Shown: positions 44,812 to 57,789, counted from the first letter of the stretch. The stretch: DNA of 64,000 bases from Triglochin maritima (GCA_963682175.1 OY821777.1:13412001-13476000), one strand, 5' to 3'. The notes: generated by a model not told the origin, from the sequence alone. Numbers and translations are program-made.

Positions 44812-46370
44812 CTTTTGACCTAAATCTCTAGGTGATACAATCAAATTTTACTGATCAAACTTAATGTTTAAATTGAATTATTTTGAATTTGAATTTGACC
44901 TAAATCTCTAGGTGATACAATCAAGTTTCTGTCAAAACTGAATTTGAATTTACAATGATAGGACCTGTATCTTTCAAATTTTGTTATATATAAGTAATAC
45001 ATAGAATGATACATATCTTTTTGGTTCACTTGATTATGTTGAAGTGTTAGTAATTGGCACCTATCAGCTCTACATACCCTCCTATCATCTGGAAAGACCT
45101 CTGTGAGGACATATGCAGTATTAATAAACGTTGATCTTAATCGTCATTACTAGTCCTGGACTAGGCCACCCAACAACATATGATTCTACATATATATATA
45201 TATATATAAACCTTAGAAGAAGATAATTAGGGAAGAACAGTAGTTCAAGGAAAACATGAAAGCTCATGAAAGCATCACTGTTGAGTTTCACGTGTACTGA
45301 ACCTAATGTATGAAACTTATAAAGAATACAATGACATGGAGAAAGAAAACAAGACAAACAAAGCGGGGCATGATACGGAGGACAAAGATGTCAGGGCAGA
45401 GTTATTGCATTTAAAAACATTCTAGGACCATAAAAGGTGATGAGAGGGCACCTTTCTGTAGAGATTAGAAAAGGCACCACTAGCATGGGAAGGCACCACT
45501 AACTCTGGTATTTACTTTGAAGAGAGAAATATAAAGTGAAAAATTGCGCCTGAGCTATTTCAGGCAATTTTCTTCTTTTCTCAATGCCTGCCACCATGTA
45601 ATATTGTAATCCTCTGAGAATCCAGTTATGAGGAAACAGATAGACAAACCAAAAAAAGCCTGCAAGAGGTTATTGCAGCTGCAACGTAAGTTTATGATCT
45701 TTAAGAAGCGACAAAGCAGGTTGCAAAAAGAAAACTAACAGAAAAGGATTCGACATCATACAATTAAAGGCTAGTATCCGTTGCATTACAATGATGGGTG
45801 GTAGTGAAGAAATTAACCACTCCATAAGCGCAATTCTGAAAGTAAAATCTCATTACAATGTATGCTGCATTGAATTAATAATGATACTATCACACCGAAA
45901 GATGTTAAGGATCATAGATGAAGAGAAATTCCCCAAGATAATCTGAGATTAAAAGAAAACAAACACATTTTCGTATTACAGAGCATCAACATGACACAAA
46001 CTGTATGTTTACTTTGATCATTCTGAATGGAGAGAACAAACACTCACAGTTAAAAGATACCAAATGAAAACTACGAGTCTTGGAGCATCTTTCACAGAAA
46101 TCAGATTGGTTTCACAATTCTTGTGCAGAGAAGACCTCAAGTCAACTATAACTCTTGACACTTTTATGCTCAAAGTTTAACCAGTCTTAAATTGATCAAC
46201 TGTCTGCTGGACATTAGAAGTCCAACAGAGACATCAAGCTGATCATCGCAGACCAAAAGCTTTAGATCAGGTATTAAGGCACGCACGGTTGCCGAGGATA
46301 CATATTCTATGTTAAACACATTCTCAAAATCACACCATGACAATCAGAGGATGGATTGTCTTTTGTTGGT
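44812..46370. other. Intergenic DNA and 3' side of the minus-strand gene
   Basis: A direct repeat TTGACCTAAATCTCTAGGTG occurs at 44816 and 44896, and a short TA run at 45190-45208. The part next to 46371 is likely the 3' untranslated region of the minus-strand gene. No other gene seen. Confidence 0.4.
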
Positions 46371-49300
46371 TTATCGCTTTGCATCTTTCCTTCTCCTAGA
46401 CTGGGCCTTCTGCCATTTTTTTCTTGAAACAAACTTGCTCTTTGGTTTCAGTTTTAACTCTGGAGAGAATTTGTAATTTGGATCTCTCATTCGTGCCTGA
46501 ATGTCCTTAAAGAATTGCATGTTTAACTTCCTAGGACCTCTTTCTCGCAGCTCTGCATACTCTGGTCCCGAAACAATGTTTTCAAAAGCACCAATCAGGA
46601 TGTCTATATCACTCATTACTTCCCACACATTTGTATATCGTCCATCTGGCCCTTTCTTCAATTTCTTTAATGCCTTTTGAACTGCAATTTTTCTAGCTTG
46701 TTTTCCTGGAGACAGCTCCTCTGGCTCGTCTTCATCTTTAAGTAATTCAGAAAGTGTTCGATATTTCGGTGTCTCATCAAATTCAAATATTTTGTCTATA
46801 TATGAATCGCTGCGTCCATTTGGGTGAGCCTCTGTGGGAATGTCATTATCATCATCACATTCACTGCCGGTCCACAAGGTTTTCTCCTCATCACTATCAG
46901 ACCAGACACTTCTTAGCTCATCACTATCATCAGCGTCGATAAGGTCAGCTTGTTCTTTTGCCTGTCTCTTAACTTTTCGGATTTCATTTTCTAAACTGGT
47001 ATTTGATTCACAGGCATCATCGTCCTCATCACTTCCTGTCCACAGGTTGGTGTCCTCGTCCATTTCCTTCTTCCATGTTTTTCTGAATTCCTCATCCCCC
47101 GGTTTCACACTGCCAAAGAGATCATGGTGTGTGTGGTCACGCACATAGAAACGTGATACTGGAAGAAAAAAAAACACAAATTATAAGCAATGGTGCAACA
47201 GGATGCAACAAATATTCAGAGTACCATGAATGAATATATATTTGGTAAATGACTCAATTCCAAGAACAAAATTGTTCTTGGCTTCAAACCACCAAAGGTC
47301 GAGAATAACAACAATTATACCATGATTCTATTACAGTGAAACTTGCACTTACAAGCAGGTGCAGATGACAAAGCACCTGCTTTTGTTCATTATTCAACCA
47401 TCTTGCATGTTATGGACACCAGCAGGCGACTACTTGTTCTGTATTTTACGATTTTGAAATACCTAGAAGTTGTATTACACTGATCTTAGTAAAGTTGCTT
47501 CTCTTGCGGTATTGTTGTTTGGTATCTCAAGTACGACAATATAGTTCTACTTCTATCTGTTGTGCTTCATCTCCAGAGTATGACTGCTGTTGTTGCCAAC
47601 TATGTCACTGAATTTTGTTTCTCCAGAACTATTGATGAGTTTACAGCTTTCTACTGGAAAAACATAGGAAAAAGCTGAGTGGCTAATTTAAGAAGGAAAA
47701 TGACAATCAATGGTAACATTATTAAGTCAATAGAAAAATGTAATGTTATAGCAAAACTGCTCTTCCCCACTCCACAAAGCAACAGTCCACTTCTTGTCAA
47801 ACAAAAAGTTCAAAATCTACAAGGTCAGATAAAAAAAATAAAACATAAGGTGTTCATAAACTACCTATTGCACTCTATCCAAAATCAGAGGATATAGATT
47901 CAACAAAGTTCAACCCGACATCAAGGTCTGATTTGGTCAAATTGGCAATTGATTGCAAAAAACCTGCTCTTGGCTGCTGCCCACCGTCCATTGCATCTTT
48001 TTTCTGAACTTTAATGTTAACTCATCTGTGTCATTAGAGTTACTCAGTACATTGACTTCCTCGAAAACTTGTCCATTATTCACAAGATTGTCATAGTTGA
48101 TTAAAAACATCAGAATTACAAATAAAGACAGATATATACAGCAAGAACTAACCAATTAAAAGCTATCTGCTATCATCTCTTGAGGAGGTTTGAAGCCTTC
48201 AAAGCTCGTAACTTTGGGGTCTGAAACCCTCAATCATAAAAGGGTGATTATATACTTAGATGATCACTCAGTAGACTTTTGAACGAACAAATAAACCTCA
48301 TTTCCGGTAAGCAGTAAGTGAAGTGGGCGACCATAATTACATTTTTTTAATCAAAACGAGTCAATTAGCCCCACCCAGGAGTTTAACTCGCGAGCTTTGA
48401 CATAGGAGATATCTCACATGACAGTGAACTATCAAAAATGTTCATACGATCAAATTAACTTTCCAAAAATACACCATTTCGTTGCTAAACTCAAAGGATA
48501 AGTGGTGCACATGACAACAAACTTTTCACATGTTTATTGCCCCCACTTCAGCAGTTGCTCCCGAAGCTAGGGGTGTCTATTGAGACGAACACGAACGAAC
48601 GAACAAGGGCTTGTTCGTGTTCGGCTTGATATGTTTTTGGTATATTCATGTTTGGCTCGTGTTCATTAGATCTGAGCTGAAATAGAACGAACTCAAATCG
48701 AGCTGAACTCGAGTTTAACTACTTGTCTTGTCCAACAACATGTATATGAATGAAAAACAAAATGTTTTTCTAATTTCAACAATAAGGATATGTCATGTGT
48801 GTTTATGTATTATCTGATTATCTATATAACATTATGCACAATATTTTTTAATAAGTGTGTGCCATGTAAGGTTATTGATTAGTAAGGTTGTTAGTAATTA
48901 CTATGGATTGTGCATACGTATGTGTATGAAAATACATGTATGTGTTAGTATGTGCAGCGTGGGAGTATTACATTTATGTACTTCACAAACATTATTGATT
49001 TTACTTAGATGGCTATCGAGCCAAATCGAGGTGTTGACAAACAAACTGAACTAATTTCATGTTCAGCTCGTTAAGTTCATTAGGATTCAAACCAAACTTG
49101 AACAATCGAGCTGAACTCGAATCAAACTCGAGCCAGCTTAGTTCATTAAACCGCCCTACCCAAAGCCAAGAGTCTACCAAAAGTCAACACTTGACAACAT
49201 AAATACATCAGTAACCTCTACTACCACTACTACTATTTCATAAATATAAACAAAAAGTGACACATAACCATATCAAATTTCCATAAGCATCACCACAGAA

Positions 49301-49528
49301 TCCGAAACTGAATTAAGCAAAGTTCCATACTTGTGACACTTTGATAATCACTAGATTCATACAAGTATGGACTCAGTGACCTTGTAGAAGGGGCGGGCGG
49401 CCGAAGGGAAGGGAGATGCTCGGAGCGTGAGAGGAAGATGTGAAGATGATCGGACCCGAGGTTCGAGAAATGGCGGTGGCGAAAGGGGAGGAGAAGAAGG
49501 GCCACAGGCGGCGGAGGGCGACCGCCAT
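46371..49528 (-). CDS. Acidic protein with a mitochondrial-type presequence, 2 exons, 311 aa, function unknown
   Basis: Exon 1 is 49528-49381 (MAVALRRLWPFFSSPF..., rich in Arg, Ser and hydrophobics and free of acidic residues for ~45 aa: a typical organellar presequence, probably mitochondrial). Exon 2 is 47158-46371. Both junction bases are phase 1 and GT-AG, so they join directly over a 2.2-kb intron. The mature part begins SRFYVRDHTHHDLFG, then has three related acidic motifs (NLWTGSDEDDD, SVWSDSDEE, TLWTGSECDDD), a middle with YIDKIFEFDETPKYRTLSEL, and a basic tail (LKPKSKFVSRKKWQKAQSRRRKDAKR, shown in part: KSKFVSRKKW). The basic tail suggests RNA or ribosome contact (inference). I do not recognise the family. 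The intron carries a hAT MITE. A further small exon cannot be excluded. Confidence 0.75.
48568..49158. mobile_element. hAT-type MITE 3, 591 bp, in the intron of the minus-strand gene
   Basis: Left end TAGGGGTGTCTATTG, right end complement TAGGGCGGTTTAATG. The target copies CCCGAAGC (48560-48567) and CCCAAAGC (49159-49166) match at 7 of 8. The ends are rich in CGAACACGAACGAACGAAC and GAGCTGAACTCGA words that are inverted repeats of each other. Confidence 0.82.
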
Positions 49529-50172
49529 TGTCGGAGCGGGAAAATTAGGGATTTCCGGTTCGGATTCGAGTCGTGAATTGTTGTTTCGTTGGTATGATGG
49601 ACCGCCGGACTACGTTGTTTTTATACTTTACCGCTTCTTTATTATTAATTTATTTCATTTTTTCTGTAGCATTTTTTATTAATGTAACAGAACAAACGTG
49701 AATACTGAATGCATGTGTTCCGGACAACTCTAATAAGGTATGCAAGTGAATCATCTCATATTGTCAATCTATCGCAAATTATCGTCTATGACACGATGCG
49801 TATTTTTTGTGTAGCCAAACAAGAGTGTTTAAAGAAGACGCAATCATGTGTCCCATATTTTGACACATATAAAAGGTATTGGGACTTGCGAGGGATTTAC
49901 AGTTTACACTTATTGGACAACATGTGTTGTAGTAAGAAACAACGAAAAACTGGTCTAAGATGTTTCTAGTTTTCCAGTATAAAAATGAAAATCATGTATA
50001 AATCATGTTTGAGGGTTACGAAGAACCAAAAGGCATTTGGATGTGCATTGATTTTCAACAGTGTTGTTTCACAACAATCAAAACATGCAACAACACATCC
50101 AAACACAGCTAATGTGATAATTTGTACATGTACGACACTTACACATTAGACTATTTTAATTATATTTTTAAA

Positions 50173-50234
<62 letters not shown>
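49529..50234. other. Upstream region of the minus-strand gene, then intergenic
   Basis: The first ~100 bp are the likely 5' leader and promoter side of the minus-strand gene. No other gene. It ends in a TA microsatellite. Confidence 0.4.
50176..50231. repeat. (TA)n microsatellite
   Basis: About 27 uninterrupted TA units directly before the long-TIR element. Confidence 0.95.
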
Positions 50235-50997
50235 AGGGTGATTTACTTGGGTGCACCTATAAAGTGACATAATTGAGTTTTTGCACTCGCGTTTTCACTA
50301 TTGACTTGGGTGCACCCACAATTCACTACAAATTGCTCGAGTGTACCTCCACTGTTTGTGGGGCTCATTCCGTCACTGTTGATGTTAGAAATTTTGCAAA
50401 AAAACATCATTTAAGATTAAAAAAAATCATTAATATTAAATATTAAAAAAAACCAAACATCGCTACTCTCCCCCGCCTCCCCCCTTTTCTCCTAGACCAT
50501 CACCACCACCATCACCATTGCCGACAATGACCACCCTGTCGGCCTCGTTTTCTCAGCCACCCCACCACTACGCCTATTCTCCCTTACCACCATTGTCGGC
50601 GACGATGAACCCCCTGCTTGTCCGGGACAATGGTGGTGATGATGAGTTGGTGGTGGTGGTGACTTAATGAGTCAAGTGAGGAGAAGTGCAGAGAGAGAAT
50701 TGGAAAGAGAACTTGAGAGAGATGAGAGAGGACGAGAGAGAGGAGAAAGAATTAAAGAGAAAGGAGAGAGAATTGGAGAGAGAAGAAAGAAAGCTTTGTT
50801 TGGGTATTTTTGTTTTTATATTTATCATTAAGGACATTTTTACTTTTAGAGAGTATTTTTTGCAAAAAAATTAACAATGATGATGATGGAGTGGGCCCCA
50901 CAAATGACGGATGTGCACCCAAGTAATTTGTAGTGAATGTACTTGCACGCAAGCTAATATTGAAAATGCGGATATAAGACCCAATTATATCACCCCT
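50235..50997. mobile_element. Long-TIR (foldback-like) non-coding element, about 760 bp
   Basis: The left 165 bp (AGGGTGATTTACTTGGGTGCACC..., AATTCACTACAAATT, TTTGTGGGGC, TTTTGCAAAAA) reappears inverted at the right, ending ATCACCCCT. The arms differ at many positions. The centre has CACCACCAC/GGTGGTGGT blocks that also pair with each other and a GAGAGAGA-rich stretch. Flanking bases ATAATA and ATGTAATA do not give a clear target duplication. Class uncertain (MULE foldback or other). Confidence 0.65.
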
Positions 50998-51331
50998 ATG
51001 TAATAATGACAAAGTAAATTTGATATTTATTTGATTGTAGGAAAACATGATAAACAAATTCATCACTTATATAAATTTGAATATTTGGTGATATCAATTA
51101 TTCATGTCATATTTTTTTATTAGTAATGAAACATTATCAATATAAGTCCAATAATATTGTGCACTTGCAATTTAAGATGCATTAATAGATAAAAGTATGA
51201 TATGGCACATATACAGCCGCTTATTTAAGTGTTATTGAAGATCTTAGTGAGCTTGATTGCAAGTTGAATATCAGTTTCTGAATTCATAATGTAGTCAATT
51301 AATTGTATATTAACACATGATTATTAATAAG

Positions 51332-51531
51332 TGTTGAAATCATCTTACCGTTGCCTCCCGCCGGTCCAGCTTCTTCCATTTCAGTTCCCCACAAACAATA
51401 AATCTGTATTTATGAGACCCCAACGAATCTATTGTACTTTGTATAAATACATCACAAATCATGTAATATATACAACAACAAAAACTAAATACAAAATTCT
51501 TCTTCTTCTACGCCATCTCTTCTTTTCAACA
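51332..51531 (+). repeat. 5' LTR of the second copia element, about 200 bp
   Basis: Begins TGTTGAAATC and ends TTTTCAACA, giving inverted TGTTGA/TCAACA ends. TATAAATAC near 51442 may be the TATA box. Short LTRs are usual in several plant copia lineages. Confidence 0.8.
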
Positions 51532-51542
51532 TGGTATCAGAG
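51532..51542 (+). other. Primer-binding site of the second copia element
   Basis: TGGTATCAGAG directly follows the LTR, complementary to initiator tRNA-Met. Confidence 0.85.
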
Positions 51543-51661
51543 CAGTAATCCGCAAAACCTCAGACCTCCCTTTCTGTCCTCATCGGCCGCACCTCATCTA
51601 GGGGGTTGCAGGTCGATACACCCGCATCCATACCCAAAACAAGGAGAAGAAAAATAAAAGC

Positions 51662-54600
51662 ATGTCGGAAAAAAGTCACCTCGGAGGAGCCATGCACCAC
51701 CTGGTTTCCACCCCGCTGAACGAGACGAACTATCTCTCCTGGGCTCGTGTCGTAACCCTTTCCCTCAGCGGACGAGGGAGGATCGGCCACATCACTGAGA
51801 GAACACCAAAACCAGCAGAAGATTCTGATAACAAAGCCCTGGACGAATGGCAAACCGCCGATCACCAGGTCATGTCCTGGATCATCGCGTCTATGGAAGC
51901 CAAAATCGCAGAAATATTCATCTACAAAGACAGTGCAAAGGAGCTCTGGGAAGCCATTCAAGAGCACTTCGGAAAGAATCAGAACTTTGCACATATCTTC
52001 CGGATCAAGCAACAGATCGCACAAAACCAACAAAGCACCCGGAGCATCACTGAGTACCTCGGTACTCTCAGACAGACGTGGGATGAGTTAGGAGTGTATG
52101 AACCTCCAACAACCAACGCGGACATCATTCAACAAAGGACAGAACAAAACCGCATCTATCAGTTCCTAGCGGGATTGAACCCTTCCTTTGAAAACATCAG
52201 AAGTCAGGTGCTATTATCACCAGAACTTCCTTCTTTCGCCGCTATCACTGCAATGGTTCTCCGGGAAGAATCCCGAAGATTAACCATGGCTCATCAGCAA
52301 AAAGACGAGAATGAAAACCAAGCCTTTTTCGTCGGAAAAAACCAAAACCGAAGCCAAAACAACACAAAATCTTTCGTAAAACACAAAGAAGAACACTGCG
52401 AAAACTGCAAGAAGATCAGACACAACTCCAACAACTGCTGGTTTCTTCACCCACATCTCCGACCTCAAAGGAACAACAAAAACAGACAAGCAAATATGGT
52501 GGAAAGCATTGCCGACAGCAGCGCCAGCCAGCAGCCCGACAGAAGCGGGAGCGGGAGCAGCCGAAGCGACAACCCTAACCCTAACTTTCTCTTGTTTGCG
52601 AAAAATGCAGGATTAAATAGCTCCAGCAAACCCAGATATCACGATCCGATCCGAAACGAAAACATCCGAATCCAGGACGGATCCAGAAGATCCGCATTAC
52701 CCGACTCCAATGGGTCAGCTTTTCTCGGATCAAATAGTGAAGCACCCGACCCGGATCCGATACGCCGGTTAGTGGACCACTTGAATGAATATTTGCAGAC
52801 TACACCCCCTGCAACATGTAATTATGCAGGTAATAAAATAATGTCTGATATTGCTTGTTTTTCTGGATTGTCTAGTAATTTTACAAATAAACCTTGGATT
52901 ATTGATACCGGGGCCACAGATCATATGACCGGAGACCCGTCTTTGCTTGATAACATTTCTCACAATCTGCAACTATTAAATAAATTTGTTACTGTTGCTA
53001 ATGGAAATAAAATACAAATTGAAGGAATAGGAAAAGCAAAATTAGTCAATAATACTAGTGATAATATTTTATATATTCCTAATCTTGATGCTAACCTAAT
53101 TTCAGTAGCCAAAATTACTAGAAATCTAAATTGTAACGTTGTATTCACTCCTAACAACGTATTTTTTCAGGATCGTATCACCGGGAGGATGATTGGTAAA
53201 GGCATCCTTCAAAATGGCCTTTATGTTCCGGAAACAAATCAAAAAGCATATTATATCAAAATAGATCATAATCTCTGGCACCGAAGAATGGGTCATCCAT
53301 CTTCAAATGTGTTAAAAACTTTATTTCCTATTTTTTCTTCTGATTTATTATGTGATGTATGTCGTTTTGCTAAACAAACTCGATTGCCTTTTTTAAAATC
53401 TAGCACAAAAACTTATATTCCATTTGAGATAATCCATTCTGACATTTGGGGACCTGCCCCTGTTGAATCTCATAATGGCTTTCGATACTTTATCAGTTTC
53501 ATTGATGATTTTTCCCGAACAACTTGGATTTACTTGCTAAAAAATAAGTATGATACATACTCAGTCTTTTGCGATTTTTTACGATTTATTGAAAATATGT
53601 TTGATGCTAAAATTCGTATCTTTCGGTCTGACAACGGTTCTGAATATATGAGCAATTTGTTTCAAAATCTTTTAAAACAAAAAGATAATTTTCATCAAAC
53701 TTCGTGTTTTAACACTCCGCAACAAAATGGACTTTCAGAAAGGAAAAATCAACATCTTTTAAATGTCACACGATCACTTCTTTTTCAAAACAATGTCCCA
53801 AAACTTTTTTGGTCTGATGTTGTTCTTACTGCCACTTACATCATCAATCGTCTTCCTAGTCCTATGATTAACAATAAAAAAACCCTCGAAATTTTATACA
53901 ATAAAGAAATTAATCTTGACCACCTTCGAGTTTTCGGGTGCATCTGTTTTGTTCACAAAAAACGTAATGACAAACTCGACTACAACTCCATTAAATGTGT
54001 TTTTTTGGGGTATTCTTTTCGGAAAAATGGATATAAATGTTATGATCCCCAAAATAAAAAAAATGCTTGTCTCAAGAGATGTTACTTTCTTTGAGACTGA
54101 ACCTTTTTTTAAACACTTCACTCAAGACGCTTCCGTTCCACTACCAACCTCTCTTCCTCAAATTCCAAATCCTACATCTGAACCCAGAGGAGACGAAGGA
54201 GGAGGAGATGACGAGGATAACACCCAAGACGAAGACAACACTGAAGAAGGAGACAATCAACAAGAGATCCCAAGAAGATCCTCTCGTCAAAGTCGACCTC
54301 CGCCTAGATTTAATGATTATTTTCTTTCTCACACCACTTACCCTATTCAAAACCACCTATCCTACCACCTTTTTTCACAAAAACACCAAGCCTTCTTAGG
54401 AGAATTAGAAAAAACCAAAGAACCCATTTCCTATCATGAAGCCACACAAAACAAATATTGGGTCAAAGCCATGGATGAAGAATTACAGGCCCTAGAAACC
54501 AACCACACCTGGACTATAGTCCCTCTCCGACCTGGCATAAAACCGGTTGGTTGCAGGTGGGTTTACAAAATCAAGTATCATAGCGATGGAAAAATAGAAA

Positions 54601-55084
54601 GGTACAAAGCTCGACTCGTTGCTAAAGGATATACCCAAACCTACGGTCTTGACTATCTTGAAATCTTTGCCCCCTGTAGCAAAAATGAACACTGTTCGTG
54701 TTCTTCTGTCTGTCGCCATTAACCATGGATGGAATCTATTCCAAATGGATGTCAAAAATGCCTTTCTACAGGGAAATCTTGAAGAAGAAGTTTATAAGAC
54801 TCCACCCCCTGGATACGCTATCCATCCTGACCAGGTATGCAAGCTTCACAAAGCTATATACGGACTAAAACAATCGCCGCGTGTCTGGTATGCCAAACTC
54901 AGTCTCTCTCTCCTTAAGTATGGCTTTATTAAGAGTTCTGCAGATGCCTCCATGTTTACAAAACATGATCATAAAAACACTACCATTATTCTCATTTATG
55001 TCGATGATATTATAAGAACCGGTAATAATAATCACCAAATAAATTTAGTTAAAGACTACCTAAAATCTAAATTTGATATAAAAG
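51662..55084 (+). pseudogene. Copia gag-protease-integrase-RT polyprotein, two frame breaks, truncated
   Basis: The first frame (51662-54094, 810 aa) carries gag (NETNYLSWARVVTLSLSGRG; zinc knuckle CENCKKIRHNSNNC), protease WIIDTGATDHMTGD (~419), and a complete-looking integrase: HLWHRRMGHP with CDVCRFAK, then HSDIWGP, RSDNGSEY and NGLSERKN holding D, D and E. A frame change at the A-run near 54055 moves to 53916-54722 ([11 protein letters not shown] onward, [25 protein letters not shown]), and another near 54673 moves to 54619-55143, with FQMDVKNAFLQG, YGLKQSPRVWY and the catalytic YVDD box intact. RT ends after KSKFDIK at the insertion point. The two small frame changes look recent compared with the older copia at 39.5 kb. 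Confidence 0.9.
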
Positions 55085-56313
55085 TGATGCATTGCATACA
55101 TTGCATCATATGTCTTTCATTTAGATTGCTTTTATATCAATAAATGCTACTAAGGTATGTGTTTAGTCTTATTTACAGAATACAGGGACCTGAATGCAAT
55201 TTACCCACATCCCGAGCATAAACGCGTGCAAAAGACTCATTTCTATCATAAAGACCAAGTTCAAGTTTATCGGGTTACAAATGGAAATGTATCCAAGCAT
55301 AAAAGCATTCAAGTCCTAATTGCAAAAAGAACAAGGACATAAGCACAAAAGTAACCGGGGACTTAACTGCAAAAAGTCAAGGACCTAATTGCAAATCACG
55401 AGTAGCTTTTATTCTCTTGGAGAAAATATATAGAAAAATCAATGTATATCTCCAAATATGTGAAGGAATTAATCCGGAGTTCAAAAGAATGGAAAGAATC
55501 AATCCAGACGCGCAAAGAAGGATCAAATCATACCATAAACATTCAACCAAAATCCGGACAAAATCAGGCCAGATTGTGCGGCGTTTCCGCCGCACCACAC
55601 ACACAATGTGCGGCGTTTCCGCCGCCCAACCATCGATCCGCGTCTCCCAATTTCGTCCAGTCGTGTCTGGACACGTGTACTTTCCAATATTATACCTAGA
55701 TCCCTTGTAGCAACTATAAATAGACCCGAGAACGATGTTAGAAGGGTCCTTAGTCTTTAGTGGTAGTTTTTATTCTTAATTTTAGTTTTGTATTCTTCCT
55801 TTCATTAATAAAATTCTGTCTTTTATTTCTTACTTTTAGTTTTCTTTTGTAATGTCTCAATGACCCATTCTTCCTCCCTCCATGAGTTTCTAACTCTTTC
55901 CAAAGGGTGGGGGTGACGGATTTAGGGTGATGAGAAGAGAATAAAGTTATTATTTTAATTTCGTATTAGTATGTTTTGATTACTGGAGTTTATGTTAAAT
56001 CATTTATCATGTAATGCTTTATAACTAATGTGATTTATTATAAGTTTCAGAATTCTCTAATCTAAACCCTAAATCTAAACCTCCACCCAACGGAATTCAC
56101 CTCTTTGTTCTTGCTTTAGTTTTAATTGTTTTTTTGTTTCTTGTTTTAAATAACTAAAACCCAAAAATCTCAAAACCCAATTTATCTCTTCTCTCCTTCA
56201 TTCCCCCAATCGAAATCACACTAATAACAAATCTCTCCCTCCTTGTGTTCGACCCGTATTTGCCACGTCTTCATTGACCCCGTGCACTTGCGGTATAAAT
56301 TTAATTCTCATCA
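55085..56313 (+). repeat. 5' LTR of Athila-like element A
   Basis: Begins TGATGCATTGC and ends TTCTCATCA, about 1,229 bp. U3 has repeats of GGACCTAATTGCAAA type (55180-55395) and two 18-nt palindromes. TATAAATA lies at 55715-55722. The end GTGCACTTGCGGT... resembles that of element B. Confidence 0.82.
55577..55626. repeat. Twin palindromes in U3 of element A
   Basis: TGCGGCGTTTCCGCCGCA at 55577-55594 and TGCGGCGTTTCCGCCGCC at 55609-55626: 7-bp stems with a 4-nt loop. Confidence 0.9.
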
Positions 56314-56319
56314 AGTTTT

Positions 56320-56337
56320 TGGCGCCGTTGCCGGGGA
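56320..56337 (+). other. Primer-binding site of element A
   Basis: TGGCGCCGTTGCCGGGGA, the primer-site type used by Athila/Tat-like elements (commonly tRNA-Asp, family knowledge), a few bases after the LTR. Confidence 0.8.
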
Positions 56338-56470
56338 GGCGACGCAGATTTTGTTTTTTGTTGATTTCGATTTTATCCTGTTTATCTTGTGCGCGATCTA
56401 ACTATTTGGATTTGTGTTTCAGGAGACAACAGAGCGCGCGGCGAAATCTGAGCGCAGTCTGAGCAACAAG

Positions 56471-56520
56471 GGCGGCAGAATCGCCGCACATCAATAGGAA
56501 CCTGCGGCAGAATCGCCGCA
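56471..56520. repeat. Twin palindromes in the leader of element A
   Basis: GGCGGCAGAATCGCCGCA (56471-56488) and TGCGGCAGAATCGCCGCA (56503-56520): same stem as in U3 with a different loop (AGAATC). Confidence 0.9.
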
Positions 56521-57544
56521 CAAGTGAAGCATCTGGGCTTCAAATTTTTCTGGGGTTAGCACCATCTCTGGGTGGACGCGTGGAGCTACTGAAATTTTGA
56601 GAGCGGGCGGCGAACCCGACTGAGCATTGCGTAGGTAACCTTTGTTGCATTTTTCCTCGTAATTTCTAGTTTCAGAAAATTTCCTCTTATTAGAATTGCA
56701 CGTGTTAAGCTTAAATTCCATAATTGGCAATAATTCAACTCTGACCTAAAAATTGGCAAAACTAGAAGAACTTAGTGCATGCATCATATAATGTTTTGTT
56801 TGCATTATTCTTGCTAAATTCTTGCAAATTATTTTTATTGTTGAAGAGTGCTGGAGGCAAGGTACGTATCGCGTTTTAACGATTGCATTTAAGCATATAA
56901 TTTAGTTTGCATACAACTTTGCAATTGCCCCCAATTAAAGACCATTGTTTGACTATCTTTGCTAGATCTAAGTTAAACTATCTTAAGGGCAACTCCATAG
57001 GCAAAGATACGGTGGGGATTTCATCACCCTTCCGTGGCCCACAAATCACAATCCTAAAGTGTCACCTAAGCCTTAAATTTAAAATCAATTAGACATTGGC
57101 CCCTAAGGACTCGGACTCATTTAAGGAGAAGAATTGGTTTGACTTGCTATGACCTGAAGCCGATTGAATTTAATTTGGTGTCTAGAAAGTGTTTTTGTGT
57201 TGACGTAAGTCTTTCAAGCGAAGTGGTTGTCTAATTGGCACCGACTCTGTCGGAAGCGCCCCCACTAGCTATACACGGCCTGGCCAAGTTGGTTTGATTA
57301 GTGAGGGAGGTGAATCAAGCGAATCAATTCGACTCAACCAGTTAGGAGTCGTCTAGATCTAAGCGACACTAGGTCTAGGATTGTTTGAACCGTGCTTTCT
57401 TAGGAATTTTCTGACCAACCCTCTTTCTATCTTTAGAGTTAGGTTTCCCTTCTCATCTGAGTCTTCTTTCTCTTCTCACCTAAATTCTCTAGATTAGGAT
57501 TCATTTCTCATCTTTCCCCATTCTATTGTTTGTTTCCCTTTTGG

Positions 57545-57547
<3 letters not shown>

Positions 57548-57580
<33 letters not shown>
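57548..57580. repeat. (TA)n microsatellite in the leader of element A
   Basis: About 16 TA units shortly before gag. Confidence 0.95.
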
Positions 57581-57582
<2 letters not shown>

Positions 57583-57789
57583 AAAAAAACGAAAATATAA
57601 AAAAAAAATTAATTAATTCTTGAACTTAAATTTGGAATTTAAATTCCGAATTTGAATTCAAAAATTGATTCAATCCGGTGCACTCAGATTTGGATTCGGG
57701 ACTTGAGTAAACGACTCTCACGAGTTCATCTAGATTCCAGTCTGGAACTTAACCCCAATCCACCTGTGACACCACTTCACCCGGATCCA

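Larger units (their letters stand above)
51332..55084 (+). mobile_element. Ty1/copia retrotransposon, truncated by insertion in RT
   Basis: It starts with a short LTR, a tRNA-Met primer-binding site and gag at 51662, and proceeds through protease, integrase and RT until 55084, where Athila-like element A begins. RNase H and the 3' LTR should lie beyond the nested elements, outside the window. Confidence 0.9.

Noticed and set aside
50686..50874. 62-aa Glu/Arg-rich frame
   Set aside because: Translation of a GAGAGA-rich stretch in a foldback element.
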